This document shows, one piece after another, positions 25,047-33,104 of a DNA stretch of 64,000 bases. The stretch lies in contig NZ_FOCJ01000013.1 in the NCBI RefSeq assembly GCF_900110075.1, forward strand, positions 62,001-126,000, written 5' to 3'. Numbering within the stretch: position 1 is the stretch's first letter; every line of letters starts with the position of its first letter. The DNA is from Paenibacillus sp. OV219. GTDB lineage: Bacteria > Bacillota > Bacilli > Paenibacillales > Paenibacillaceae. The position numbers were made by a program, and so were the translations under genes. The notes under the pieces are model-generated. The model was not told the origin of the DNA, made no database searches, and saw nothing but the letters and a program-made list of their open reading frames with translations.

Positions 25047-26366
25047 ATGCGACGTGCTTACGGCGGATTTGGGATGCTACAACAGCAGCGTACTAAGCTG
25101 CATATGACGCCACAGCTTCAGCAAGCGGTGAAGATACTGCAGATGCCAGCGCCCGAGCTACGTGCTTTCATCAATCAACAGCTGGAAGATAATCCGATGC
25201 TCGAGCAAGCAGACTGGTCGACGGACACGCGCAAAAGCACTGGTAGTTCCCGAAGCAGCAGCGACTACGATAGCTTGCAGCATGTTGCGGGACAAACGGA
25301 AACGCTTGAGCAGCATCTGCTTGAGCAGCTGAATGTCGACCTAGATGAGAAGGAAGAGATGAAGCGAATCGTCCGTTATCTGATCGGAAATTTGGATGCC
25401 AGTGGTTATTTATCCTTGGACGATCAGCAGTTAGCGGTGCAGCTTGAGGTCGATCAGGCTTTAGTGGCTCAGGCGTTTCAGATTCTGAGAAAGCTTGAGC
25501 CAGCAGGTGTGGGAGCGAGGAGCTTGTCTGAATGTTTGAAATTGCAGGCAGAACGGCTGCCCGAATGCCATCCGCTGCTCATGCAATTAATTGAGGATTT
25601 TCTCGAGGACGTGGCTGCCTCACGGATCCATAAGCTGAAGCAACGGCTGAAAGCAAGCGAGGCCGATATCACCACTGCAATTGCACAGCTCAAATCGCTG
25701 CAGCCGAGGCCTGGTGCGGCGTTTCAAGCGGGAGCACCTGGGTATGTCCTACCTGATGTAATCGTCCGTTCAGCTGGTGAAGAGGGGCAGTTTGCAGTGA
25801 TGCTGCATGATGCGGCGTTCCCGCGGCTGCATATCAACGCGGAGTACGAAAAGTTGACTCTGAATGTGAATCGAACGGAGGAAACAGGTATTTTTCTCCA
25901 TACGAGGAGGAGTGCCGCCGCTTTTCTCATTCGCTGTCTGGAGCAAAGGCGGGCGACACTTCTTCGTGTCACGCGTGCAATTGTGGAGGAGCAGGCCGCG
26001 TTCTTCCGATTCGGTCCGGCGCAGCTGAGGCCTATGACGCTGCTTGATATCGCCGATAAGCTGGGGCTGCATGAATCGACGATCAGCCGAGCAGCATCAG
26101 GAAAATTCGCACTTACAGCGTGGGGAACGTATGAGCTTGGCTTTTTCTTCCCGACAGGCTTTAATAAAGGGCTTGATGATGCCATATCGGCTGAATCGGT
26201 AAAAGCACGCTTGAAGGAGTTGATCCGTACAGAAGGTGAGTCGCCATATTCGGACCAACAGCTGGCAGATGCGTTCGCTCAGGATGGGATTCCCATCTCA
26301 CGCCGAACGGTGACGAAGTACCGGGAGTCGCTTGGCATCGCTTCTTCTATTCACCGGAAACGGTAA
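25047..26366 (+). CDS. rpoN: RNA polymerase sigma-54 factor
   Basis: About 439 residues, full length for RpoN/SigL. Region I is Gln/Leu-rich (QLQQAVKILQMPAPELRAFI), which contacts activators; the core-binding region spans about 110-300; HTH-like LHESTISRAASGKFALTAWGT recognises -12; and the RpoN box ISRRTVTKYRESLGI near the C-terminus recognises -24. ATG 25047 has AGGTGAT upstream; ATG 25029 has no good site. It lies 57 bases after the dehydrogenase gene, in the operon that starts at a sigma-54 promoter, so it may be autogenously activated. Its 3' end overlaps ablB tail-to-tail by 20 bases. Confidence 0.95.
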   Translation: MRRAYGGFGMLQQQRTKLHMTPQLQQAVKILQMPAPELRAFINQQLEDNPMLEQADWSTDTRKSTGSSRSSSDYDSLQHVAGQTETLEQHLLEQLNVDLDEKEEMKRIVRYLIGNLDASGYLSLDDQQLAVQLEVDQALVAQAFQILRKLEPAGVGARSLSECLKLQAERLPECHPLLMQLIEDFLEDVAASRIHKLKQRLKASEADITTAIAQLKSLQPRPGAAFQAGAPGYVLPDVIVRSAGEEGQFAVMLHDAAFPRLHINAEYEKLTLNVNRTEETGIFLHTRRSAAAFLIRCLEQRRATLLRVTRAIVEEQAAFFRFGPAQLRPMTLLDIADKLGLHESTISRAASGKFALTAWGTYELGFFFPTGFNKGLDDAISAESVKARLKELIRTEGESPYSDQQLADAFAQDGIPISRRTVTKYRESLGIASSIHRKR

Positions 26367-27228
26367 GCTGCTTGCACCACATATTCATATCCTCGAATTT
26401 ATCGTAAATATCGCAGTTCTTAGTCAATCTGCCGGTATACTCGTAGCCGAGCTGGAACAGAGCCGCATTCATGCCAAAAGACAGAGCGCGAGATAACGAG
26501 TAGAGAGCGAGGATGTTACGCTTACGCAAATCCTCCTCGAGCGACTGAATAAGCAGACGCATGAAGCCTTTGCCCCGATATGCGGGAAGCGTGACGCAGT
26601 CCGTAATCTCCGCATTGTGATAGACCGAATTAATCTCCGCAGACGAAGCGCTGATTAGCTTGCCATCGTCCACAACGACGAAGAACACCGTTCCCTCATC
26701 CATCACATGCCGAATGTACGCGGGGTCATTCATTGGCGTGGGGTATGTCTGAAACACTTGGCCATATAAAGCGGCGAGCTCGTCAGCATCCGTCCCAACA
26801 GCTGGTCGCAGCACGAATGACGCTGGCACCGTATCGCGCTCGAGCTTCTTCTCAAGTGCCAGCACTTGCCTTAGAATCTGATCCTCTTCCATCCAATAAT
26901 CGCTCGTTCTTCGCTCCAAGTCTGTATAACAAGCCATGCTATAAGCGTCACACCCGTGAAAATAACCCTTGAAAATCCCTTCCAGCATATATCCATGTGT
27001 TAGAAATGCCATCCAGTCATCGCTGCGCGCTTTGATGAAAATCTTCGTAAATGCTTGCTCCTGCGCTACTTCAGCGGCACGTCGGCATACCAAGTCGGCT
27101 TCGCCTGTATAGTCATCAATGCGTAGACGTTTGTTGAAGTAATCAAGAAATAATTGGAGCGACAAACCTTCATCTCCATTTTCAGTGACTACGCTGTAAT
27201 AGCGGTTCGTGTTCGGTTCTTTAGACAT
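26347..27228 (-). CDS. ablB: Beta-lysine N6-acetyltransferase
   Basis: 293-residue protein matching the AblB/YodP family: an N-terminal domain with RYYSVVTENGDEGLSLQLF and ending in a GNAT domain with VTLPAYRGKGFMRLLIQSLE (acetyl-CoA loop). AblB acetylates L-beta-lysine made by KamA. ATG 27228 is chosen because GGAGGA lies 7 bases upstream. A sigma-54 promoter precedes it on the same strand. In methanogens and some bacteria the product is an osmolyte; here the linked aminotransferase, CoA-transferase and deacylase genes point to catabolism. Confidence 0.88.
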   Translation of the reverse strand: MSKEPNTNRYYSVVTENGDEGLSLQLFLDYFNKRLRIDDYTGEADLVCRRAAEVAQEQAFTKIFIKARSDDWMAFLTHGYMLEGIFKGYFHGCDAYSMACYTDLERRTSDYWMEEDQILRQVLALEKKLERDTVPASFVLRPAVGTDADELAALYGQVFQTYPTPMNDPAYIRHVMDEGTVFFVVVDDGKLISASSAEINSVYHNAEITDCVTLPAYRGKGFMRLLIQSLEEDLRKRNILALYSLSRALSFGMNAALFQLGYEYTGRLTKNCDIYDKFEDMNMWCKQLTVSGE

Positions 27229-27267
27229 ATAATCGTCCTCCATTAAATCAGATGCAGCTTATTTCGA

Positions 27268-27284
27268 TGCAAGTTTGATACCAA
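27268..27284 (-). promoter_or_regulatory. Sigma-54 (-24/-12) promoter of ablB
   Basis: On the minus strand TTGGTAT-CAAAC-TTGCA: GG and GC are 10 bases apart, -12 TTGCA is a full match, and -24 keeps TTGG (TAT for CAC). Transcription would start near 27257, about 30 bases before ATG 27228. Confidence 0.68.
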
Positions 27285-27412
27285 CTTTGGAGATAGAGTT
27301 AGAACGCCAGCCTCCGGGAATGGATACATCATAATTTGGCAGTTTCATGCTTGCAGTGCCAAAACTTTTGCATAGGTACATCGGCTTGATTATACATGGG
27401 AGGAGGCTCTCG

Positions 27413-28750
27413 ATGAAACGGGAACATCTCATTAAACCACTGCTGAACCATCATTATCCCACGATATCATATGGCAAAGGCGTGTTCTTGTATGACGATC
27501 AAGGTAACTCCTATCTGGACGCTTCCTCAGGTGCAGTAACGGCTGGCATCGGCCACGGCGTGCAGGAAATTGCAGACGCGATGCAGGAGCAGGCGAGCAA
27601 GGTGTCGTTCGTCTACCGCTCACAGTTTACGAGTGAACCGGCGGAGGCGCTTGCGGAGCGGCTTAGTGATCTGGCACCCGGGCATGATTACTGGTCGTTC
27701 TTCGTAAACAGCGGCTCCGAGGCGACCGAAACGGCGATGAAGATTGCGATTCAGCACTGGCAGGAGAAGGGGAGGCCGAGCAAATATAAGGTGCTGTCTA
27801 GGCGAATGAGCTATCACGGCATCACGCTCGGCGCACTATCCATGTCCGGGCATTTCACGAGGCGAAGGCGATTCGTTCCGCTGCTCGAGGACTTTCCGCT
27901 CGTAGCCCCCCCTTACTGCTACCGCTGTCCGATGCAGCTCGATCCGTCCACATGCGGTCAATCCTGTGCGAATGATCTGGAGACGGTAGTCAAAAGAATC
28001 GGTTCCGAGCATATCGCAGCCTTTATCGCTGAGCCGGTCATTGGCGCTGCAGGAGGGGCGGTTGTGCCGCCGGATGGCTACTATGAGCGCATTATGGAGA
28101 TTTGCAGGCGTCATGAAATTTTATTCATCGCCGATGAAGTCATGACCGGAATCGCTCGAACCGGCATGATGTTCGGGATGGAGCACTGGGGCATTCAGCC
28201 GGATATCATTGCACTTGGCAAAGGGCTAAGCGCTGGCTATACGCCGATGGCAGCGACGCTTGCCAAGGATCATGTGCTGGAGCCGATTCTGAACGGCTCG
28301 AAGCTTGTCATGTCTGGCCACACCTACAGCGCGAATCCGCAGTCGGCTGCAGTGGCACTCGCCGTGCTCGATTATATCGAAGACCAGCAGCTTGTAGAAG
28401 CTGCACGGGAGAAAGGACAATACTTGCAAGCTGCATTGTCAAGTATGGCTGCGGTCCTCGAAATCATCGGCGATGTTCGCGGCAAAGGGCTGCTGCTCGG
28501 GCTAGAGTTCGTGGCGGATCGGCAGACGAAGGAGCCTTTTCCTTCAAGTGCAGCGCTCACGACGCGGGTGGTAGAGCGAGCATTCAACAAAGGCCTGCTG
28601 ATCTATCCTGCGGCGGGCGGCGTGGACGGCGAAGGCGATGCGATCATCATCGCGCCTCCGTTTACGATCAGCACAGAGGAGATGGATCTGCTAGTAGAGC
28701 GACTCGGCGAAGCCATCGCCGAAGTGAGTCAGGAGGTTCTCAGCGGATGA
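27413..28750 (+). CDS. yodT: Class III aminotransferase, YodT-like
   Basis: 445 residues. PLP aminotransferase of the omega-amino-acid/DAPA family: VNSGSEATETAMKIA, LFIADEVMTGIARTGMMF and the catalytic Lys in IALGKGLSAGYTPMAA. ATG 27413 has AGGAGG 6 bases upstream. A Cys-rich patch CYRCPMQLDPSTCGQSC around 185-202 is as in the YodT group. In the B. subtilis kamA-yodPQRST cluster this enzyme is proposed to transaminate N-acetyl-beta-lysine to 3-keto-6-acetamidohexanoate. First gene of a tightly packed four-gene operon; ATGA overlap with the next gene. Confidence 0.85.
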   Translation: MKREHLIKPLLNHHYPTISYGKGVFLYDDQGNSYLDASSGAVTAGIGHGVQEIADAMQEQASKVSFVYRSQFTSEPAEALAERLSDLAPGHDYWSFFVNSGSEATETAMKIAIQHWQEKGRPSKYKVLSRRMSYHGITLGALSMSGHFTRRRRFVPLLEDFPLVAPPYCYRCPMQLDPSTCGQSCANDLETVVKRIGSEHIAAFIAEPVIGAAGGAVVPPDGYYERIMEICRRHEILFIADEVMTGIARTGMMFGMEHWGIQPDIIALGKGLSAGYTPMAATLAKDHVLEPILNGSKLVMSGHTYSANPQSAAVALAVLDYIEDQQLVEAAREKGQYLQAALSSMAAVLEIIGDVRGKGLLLGLEFVADRQTKEPFPSSAALTTRVVERAFNKGLLIYPAAGGVDGEGDAIIIAPPFTISTEEMDLLVERLGEAIAEVSQEVLSG

Positions 28751-29466
28751 ATAAACAGCGATCACTTGAAGAAGCGCTGAGCTGGATAACGGACGGCTGC
28801 ACGCTCATGTATGGCGGATTTGGGGGCATCGGCACACCGCCGACGCTCATTGAAGGTATTCTCGATAAAGGGGTGAGGGACCTTACGCTCATCGGCAACG
28901 ATACGGGCTTCCCGTGGATCGGCATCGGTCGGTTAGTTACCGAAGGCCGAGTTCGTAAAGCGATCACTTCACACATAGGGTCTAATCCGAACGCAGGGCG
29001 GATGATGGAGGATGGGCGGATGGAAATTATTTTCTATCCGCAGGGGACGCTCGCCGAGAAGATTCGGGCGGGTGGCGTCGGGCTCGGCGGCATTCTCGTC
29101 GATGTCGGGATGGGCACGTCGATTGCAAATGGCAAGGAGACGGTCGTCATCGAAGGCCGAACGTACTTGGTCGAGCCAGCATTAACGGCGGACGTTGCCA
29201 TTGTGCACGCGAGTAAAGCCGATCTGTACGGCAATCTGGTCTACGACAAGAGCGGGCGAAACTTCAATCCACTCGTCGCGATGGCTGGTGAGCGGACCAT
29301 TGCCGAGGCGGATGTGATCGTGCCAATAGGCAGCCTTGATCCGGAGCTGATCATTACGCCTGGCATCTTCGTAAATGCAGTCATCACAGGCAAAGGGGTG
29401 AACTGGCAGTGGGTATGGGAGAAACGAGTCGCGACCGAATCGCAAGAAGGGCCGCCGCGGAGCTGA
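28747..29466 (+). CDS. yodS: 3-oxoacid CoA-transferase subunit A
   Basis: 239 residues of the alpha subunit family of acetoacetate/butyrate CoA-transferases: TLMYGGFGGIGTPPTLIEGIL near the start (glycine-rich G-G-F-G-x2-G) and a C-terminal VIVPIGSLDPELIITPG. It pairs with the next gene to make the heteromeric enzyme that moves CoA onto a 3-keto acid. Starts in an ATGA overlap with the aminotransferase stop and overlaps the next gene by about 50 bases, so translation is coupled. Confidence 0.88.
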   Translation: MNKQRSLEEALSWITDGCTLMYGGFGGIGTPPTLIEGILDKGVRDLTLIGNDTGFPWIGIGRLVTEGRVRKAITSHIGSNPNAGRMMEDGRMEIIFYPQGTLAEKIRAGGVGLGGILVDVGMGTSIANGKETVVIEGRTYLVEPALTADVAIVHASKADLYGNLVYDKSGRNFNPLVAMAGERTIAEADVIVPIGSLDPELIITPGIFVNAVITGKGVNWQWVWEKRVATESQEGPPRS

Positions 29467-30071
29467 AGGATGGCATGGTCGTGAACCTTGGCATAGGCAT
29501 TCCAACGCGTGTGGCTGATTTTATCGGAGAAGGCATTGAAGTGACTTTTCATGCAGAGAATGGGATTCTTGGAGCGGGACCGAGCCCTGCACAAGGCGAG
29601 GAAGACGGATTTCTGTGCAATGCCGGTGGCTATCCGGTGACGATTGTTGAAGGCGCATCGTATTGCGACAGTGCTATCGCGTTCGCTATGATTCGCAGAG
29701 GCTGCATTGATATGACTGTGCTTGGTGCGCTTGAAGTGAGCGAGCGTGGAGACCTCGCGAATTGGATTGTACCCGGCAAGCGGGCGGCGGGGATCGGAGG
29801 CGCGATGGAGCTTGCGCAGAAGGCGAAGAAAGTGGTCGCGATTATGAATCATGTGAATCGAGACGGCGCGCCTAAGATTAGGAAGCAGTGCGAGCTGCCG
29901 CTCACTGCTCCTGCGTGTGTCGATCTGATTATTACGGATATGGCGGTAATGGAGGTAACGGCTGACGGACTTCTTTTGCGAGAAATCATGTTGCCTTATA
30001 CGCTCGAAGAGGTAATCCGCTGCACAGAAGCGAGCCTTACATTGCCTGAGCAAATTCTCTATATTCCATAA
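29415..30071 (+). CDS. yodR: 3-oxoacid CoA-transferase subunit B
   Basis: 218 residues of the beta subunit. The catalytic Glu is in FHAENGILGAGPSP (the S/A-E-N-G motif that forms the glutamyl-CoA intermediate). GMVVNLGIGIPTRVADF and GGAMELAQKAKKVVAIMNH are standard blocks. Start ATG 29415 (GTG 29409 possible) lies inside the end of the A-subunit gene. In the lysine route it is expected to activate 3-keto-6-acetamidohexanoate to its CoA ester. Confidence 0.88.
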   Translation: MGETSRDRIARRAAAELKDGMVVNLGIGIPTRVADFIGEGIEVTFHAENGILGAGPSPAQGEEDGFLCNAGGYPVTIVEGASYCDSAIAFAMIRRGCIDMTVLGALEVSERGDLANWIVPGKRAAGIGGAMELAQKAKKVVAIMNHVNRDGAPKIRKQCELPLTAPACVDLIITDMAVMEVTADGLLLREIMLPYTLEEVIRCTEASLTLPEQILYIP

Positions 30072-30102
30072 GGGTTGACCGCATTGCATGGGAGGGAGCA
30101 GC

Positions 30103-31392
30103 ATGAGCTGGAAAGCACAAATACATGAATGGCTGGCGCATCACCGTGAAGATGGAACTCGCTTGCTGCAAAGCTTGGTTCGAATGCCGAGCACGCAGGG
30201 CAATGAGCAGCAGGCGCAGATGCTAATCGCCGGCAAGCTATACGATTTGAATCTTGAGGTTGAGCTGTGGGAACCGGATGGAGAATTGCTGGTGAAGCAT
30301 CCGTATTTCTATTCGCCGCGCAGCAAGTTCACCGGAAGTCCGAACGTCGTTGGGGTTCTCCGGGGAAGCGGCGGTGGGCGGTCCATTCTGCTCAATGGGC
30401 ATATGGACGTCGTGCCGGAAGGAGATGTGAAGCAGTGGACCAGTCATCCCTTCAGCGGTGAAGTGACGGATGGCAAGCTGTATGGTCGTGGCGCTTCGGA
30501 TATGAAGGGAGGGAATGTCGCGCTGCTGCTCGCGATTCAAGCGATTCGTGAGCTAGGCATTCAGCTGAAGGGCGACGTCATATTCCAAAGTGTTGTCGAA
30601 GAGGAGAGTGGAGGCGCCGGGACGCTCGCTGCTATCTTGAAGGGATATAAGGCTGATGCGGCGCTTATTCCCGAGCCGACGAATATGCGGATATTCCCGA
30701 AACAGCAAGGTTCGATGTGGTTTCGGATTCATGTGAAGGGCCGCTCCGCGCATGGCGGAACGCGGTATGAAGGTGTCAGCGCGATCGAGAAATGTATGAT
30801 TGTCGTGTCGGAGCTGCTTGAGCTTGAACGCGTACGGAACGCGCGAATTAATGATCCGCTGTTTGCGAACAATCCGATACCGATACCGATTAATATCGGG
30901 ACGATCAACGGAGGCAACTGGCCGTCCTCCGTGCCAGATATCGTGACGATTGAAGGGCGGATCGGCGTCGCGCCAGAGGAAAGCATGGACGAAGTGAAAG
31001 CGGAGCTCGCTGCGTGGATGGATCGGCTGCAGGCGCAGGATGAGTGGTTCGCGGTTTCACCGCCGCGGCTCGAATGGTTCGGCGCTCGCTGGGTGCCGGG
31101 CAGCGTCGATATCGGTCACGAGCTGATAGGAGTTCTGTCAGAGCAATTTGAAAGTGTGCTCGGGAGCAAGCCGGCAATTGAGGCATCCCCGTGGGGAACG
31201 GACGGCGGCCTTCTGACCGTCGTCGGCGATACACCATGCATCGTGTTCGGTCCGGGCTTAACGCATACTGCTCATTATCCGAATGAGCATATTGTGCTCG
31301 AAGACATGTTCCGCACAGCCGAAATTATTGCGCTCACCATGCTCGCTTGGTGCGGAATAGAAGCAGAAGAAAGCCTTGCCGGCTCCTCGTAA
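30103..31392 (+). CDS. yodQ: M20 family deacylase, YodQ-like
   Basis: 429 residues of the ArgE/DapE/ACY1 (M20) zinc hydrolase family: ILLNGHMDVVPEGD (metal His and Asp), GRGASDMKGG (bridging Asp), SVVEEESGGAG (catalytic Glu-Glu), a dimerisation lid, and the late His in TAHYPNEHI. ATG 30103 follows GGAGGGAG. Known members hydrolyse N-acetyl bonds; in this cluster the likely substrate is 4-acetamidobutyrate, giving GABA and acetate (inference). Its 3' end forms one arm of a terminator. Confidence 0.87.
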   Translation: MSWKAQIHEWLAHHREDGTRLLQSLVRMPSTQGNEQQAQMLIAGKLYDLNLEVELWEPDGELLVKHPYFYSPRSKFTGSPNVVGVLRGSGGGRSILLNGHMDVVPEGDVKQWTSHPFSGEVTDGKLYGRGASDMKGGNVALLLAIQAIRELGIQLKGDVIFQSVVEEESGGAGTLAAILKGYKADAALIPEPTNMRIFPKQQGSMWFRIHVKGRSAHGGTRYEGVSAIEKCMIVVSELLELERVRNARINDPLFANNPIPIPINIGTINGGNWPSSVPDIVTIEGRIGVAPEESMDEVKAELAAWMDRLQAQDEWFAVSPPRLEWFGARWVPGSVDIGHELIGVLSEQFESVLGSKPAIEASPWGTDGGLLTVVGDTPCIVFGPGLTHTAHYPNEHIVLEDMFRTAEIIALTMLAWCGIEAEESLAGSS

Positions 31393-31418
31393 CTGGAGCG
31401 GCAAGGCTTTCTTCTTGT
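31370..31418. terminator. Bidirectional terminator between yodQ and kamA
   Basis: AAAGCCTTGCCG-GCTCC-TCGTAACT-GGAGC-GGCAAGGCTTT is a near-perfect 16-bp stem with T-rich flanks on both sides. Its left arm lies within the last codons of the M20 gene. Confidence 0.85.
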
Positions 31419-32924
31419 TTATTCTGTCGTCGAACCGTCATTGTTGCCGCTAGTTTCTCCTTCTGCCGGAGGTGTCGGTGCAGCCGCCTGCTGCGGTGCG
31501 GGAACAACCGTCGCTTTTTCCCCATCGCCTTGCCGAGCCTTCATAAGCTTCTGCTTCATCTCGTCGCGTTTCTCGCGTTTGTCCTTGAGCGAGTGGTGGT
31601 CCGGCGTCTGCTGATAGAGCTTCCGCCTGCCGATCCGCCGCAAATTTTCTGGCACCAGGTTGAAATTCTCATCCTTAATGAGCGAGATAATGCCGGTGCT
31701 CTCCGGCTGCTTGTCGATCTTATAGATTTCATTGAAATACTCGTCAGCACGGCCGGAGACGTAGTTCTTCGGCTCTGGATAGCCGACGATAACCCCTTCG
31801 TAGTTGCGCAAGATGACCTTATCTTGGCTTTGCGAGATGAGGTAGTTCGGCTGCAGCGCGATTTTCCCGCCACCGCCAGGAGCGTCGACAACGAAGGTAG
31901 GCACCGCATATCCGCTCGTATGCCCGCGAAGCGCTTCGATAATTTCAAGCCCCTTCGAAACTGGAGCCCGGAAATGGCCGATGCCTTCGGACAAATCGCA
32001 CTGGTAGATGTAATACGGGCGGACGCGGATTTTGACGAGATCATGCATCAGCTTCTTCATGATGTGCGTGCTATCGTTGATGCCCGCTAATATAACTGCT
32101 TGGTTGCCGAGCGGCACGCCGGCGTCTGCTAGCATCTCGCACGCTTTCTTCGCCTCGTCCGTCATCTCGAGCGGGTGATTGAAATGCGTATTGAGCCATA
32201 TCGGATGGTATTTGCGCAGCATCTTGCACAGATTCTCGGTAATCCGCTGAGGGAACACGACTGGCGCGCGCGTGCCGATCCGAATAATCTCGACATGCGG
32301 GATCTCCCGCAAATTCTTCAGAATATATTCAAGAATCGTATCGTTTATTAGCAGCCCGTCGCCGCCCGAGAGCAGCACATCGCGCACTTCCGGCGTGTTG
32401 CGGATATAGGCGATTGCATCGTCCATCTGCTTCTTCGGTACGCCCATGCCGACTTGGCCGGAGAAGCGTCTGCGCGTGCAGTACCGGCAGTACATGGAGC
32501 ATTGGTTCGTCACGAGGAACAGCACACGGTCTGGGTAGCGATGCGTAAGTCCGGGAGTCGGTGAATCTTCATCCTCGTACAGCGGATCTTCCAAGTCATA
32601 TTTGGTCTTGAGCAGCTCAGCCGAGATCGGAACCGATTGCAGCCTGATCGGGCACCTTGGGTCGTCAGGATGCATAAGGGAAGCGTAGTAAGGCGTAATG
32701 TTGAGCGGGATCGTCTGTGTCGAGATCTGCACACCTACTTCTTCATCCGGTGTCAGATTGACAACCTGCTTCAATTCATCGAGCGTCTTAATCGTGTGCG
32801 TGAGCTGCCACAGCCAATCGTTCCACTGTTCATCCGTGACATCCTTCCAGAGCGGAACCTCTTTCCAATGCCGGTTGCTGCTAAGAGGCACCTTGTCCTT
32901 TCCGCCATTGCTAGCCATATTCAT
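31419..32924 (-). CDS. kamA: Lysine 2,3-aminomutase
   Basis: 501 residues. Radical-SAM, PLP-dependent enzyme converting L-lysine to L-beta-lysine. The Fe-S/SAM motif is CSMYCRYC (C-x3-C-x2-C) in VTNQCSMYCRYCTRRRF, preceded by the L-T-H-R-Y-P-D-R segment; PLP Lys is in VVDAPGGGGKIALQPNY. The last 50 residues form an Ala/Pro/Gly/Glu-rich tail not needed by shorter homologues. ATG 32924 follows GGAGGTG (9-base gap), so the frame's earlier ATG at 32942 carries the ribosome site itself. A near-perfect sigma-54 promoter lies 45 bases upstream. Confidence 0.95.
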   Translation of the reverse strand: MNMASNGGKDKVPLSSNRHWKEVPLWKDVTDEQWNDWLWQLTHTIKTLDELKQVVNLTPDEEVGVQISTQTIPLNITPYYASLMHPDDPRCPIRLQSVPISAELLKTKYDLEDPLYEDEDSPTPGLTHRYPDRVLFLVTNQCSMYCRYCTRRRFSGQVGMGVPKKQMDDAIAYIRNTPEVRDVLLSGGDGLLINDTILEYILKNLREIPHVEIIRIGTRAPVVFPQRITENLCKMLRKYHPIWLNTHFNHPLEMTDEAKKACEMLADAGVPLGNQAVILAGINDSTHIMKKLMHDLVKIRVRPYYIYQCDLSEGIGHFRAPVSKGLEIIEALRGHTSGYAVPTFVVDAPGGGGKIALQPNYLISQSQDKVILRNYEGVIVGYPEPKNYVSGRADEYFNEIYKIDKQPESTGIISLIKDENFNLVPENLRRIGRRKLYQQTPDHHSLKDKREKRDEMKQKLMKARQGDGEKATVVPAPQQAAAPTPPAEGETSGNNDGSTTE

Positions 32925-32968
32925 CTGCTCTCGCACCTCCATGAGATTACCTATCTACTTCAATAAAG

Positions 32969-32986
32969 AAGCAAGGAGTGTGCCAA
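32969..32986 (-). promoter_or_regulatory. Sigma-54 (-24/-12) promoter of kamA
   Basis: On the minus strand TTGGCAC-ACTCC-TTGCTT. Both elements match the consensus TTGGCAC-N5-TTGCW completely with the required 10 bases between GG and GC. The best sigma-54 promoter in the window. Confidence 0.92.
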
Positions 32987-32999
32987 CAGCGCTGCATTA

Positions 33000-33028
33000 A
33001 TAAAAAAAGAGCTCCAGCGAGGGAGCCC
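33000..33028 (-). terminator. Terminator of the sigma-54 activator gene
   Basis: On the minus strand GCTCC-CTCGCT-GGAGC-TCTTTTTTT, between the regulator stop (33105) and the kamA promoter. Separates their transcription. Confidence 0.75.
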
Positions 33029-33104
33029 ATTTTACACGTATCTCTCATTCAGTTTATCATTCAGTTTATCTTTCGGTTTCTCATTCAGCAGCACATTTGG
33101 TTGC

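Noticed and set aside
27333-27355. TTTGGCAG-TTTCATGCTTGCA before the YodT-like gene as a sigma-54 promoter
   Set aside because: GG to GC distance is 9 or 13 bases, not 10; sigma-54 is strict on this spacing. On the other strand TTGGCAC is followed by GC at 8 bases. Kept only as a near miss.
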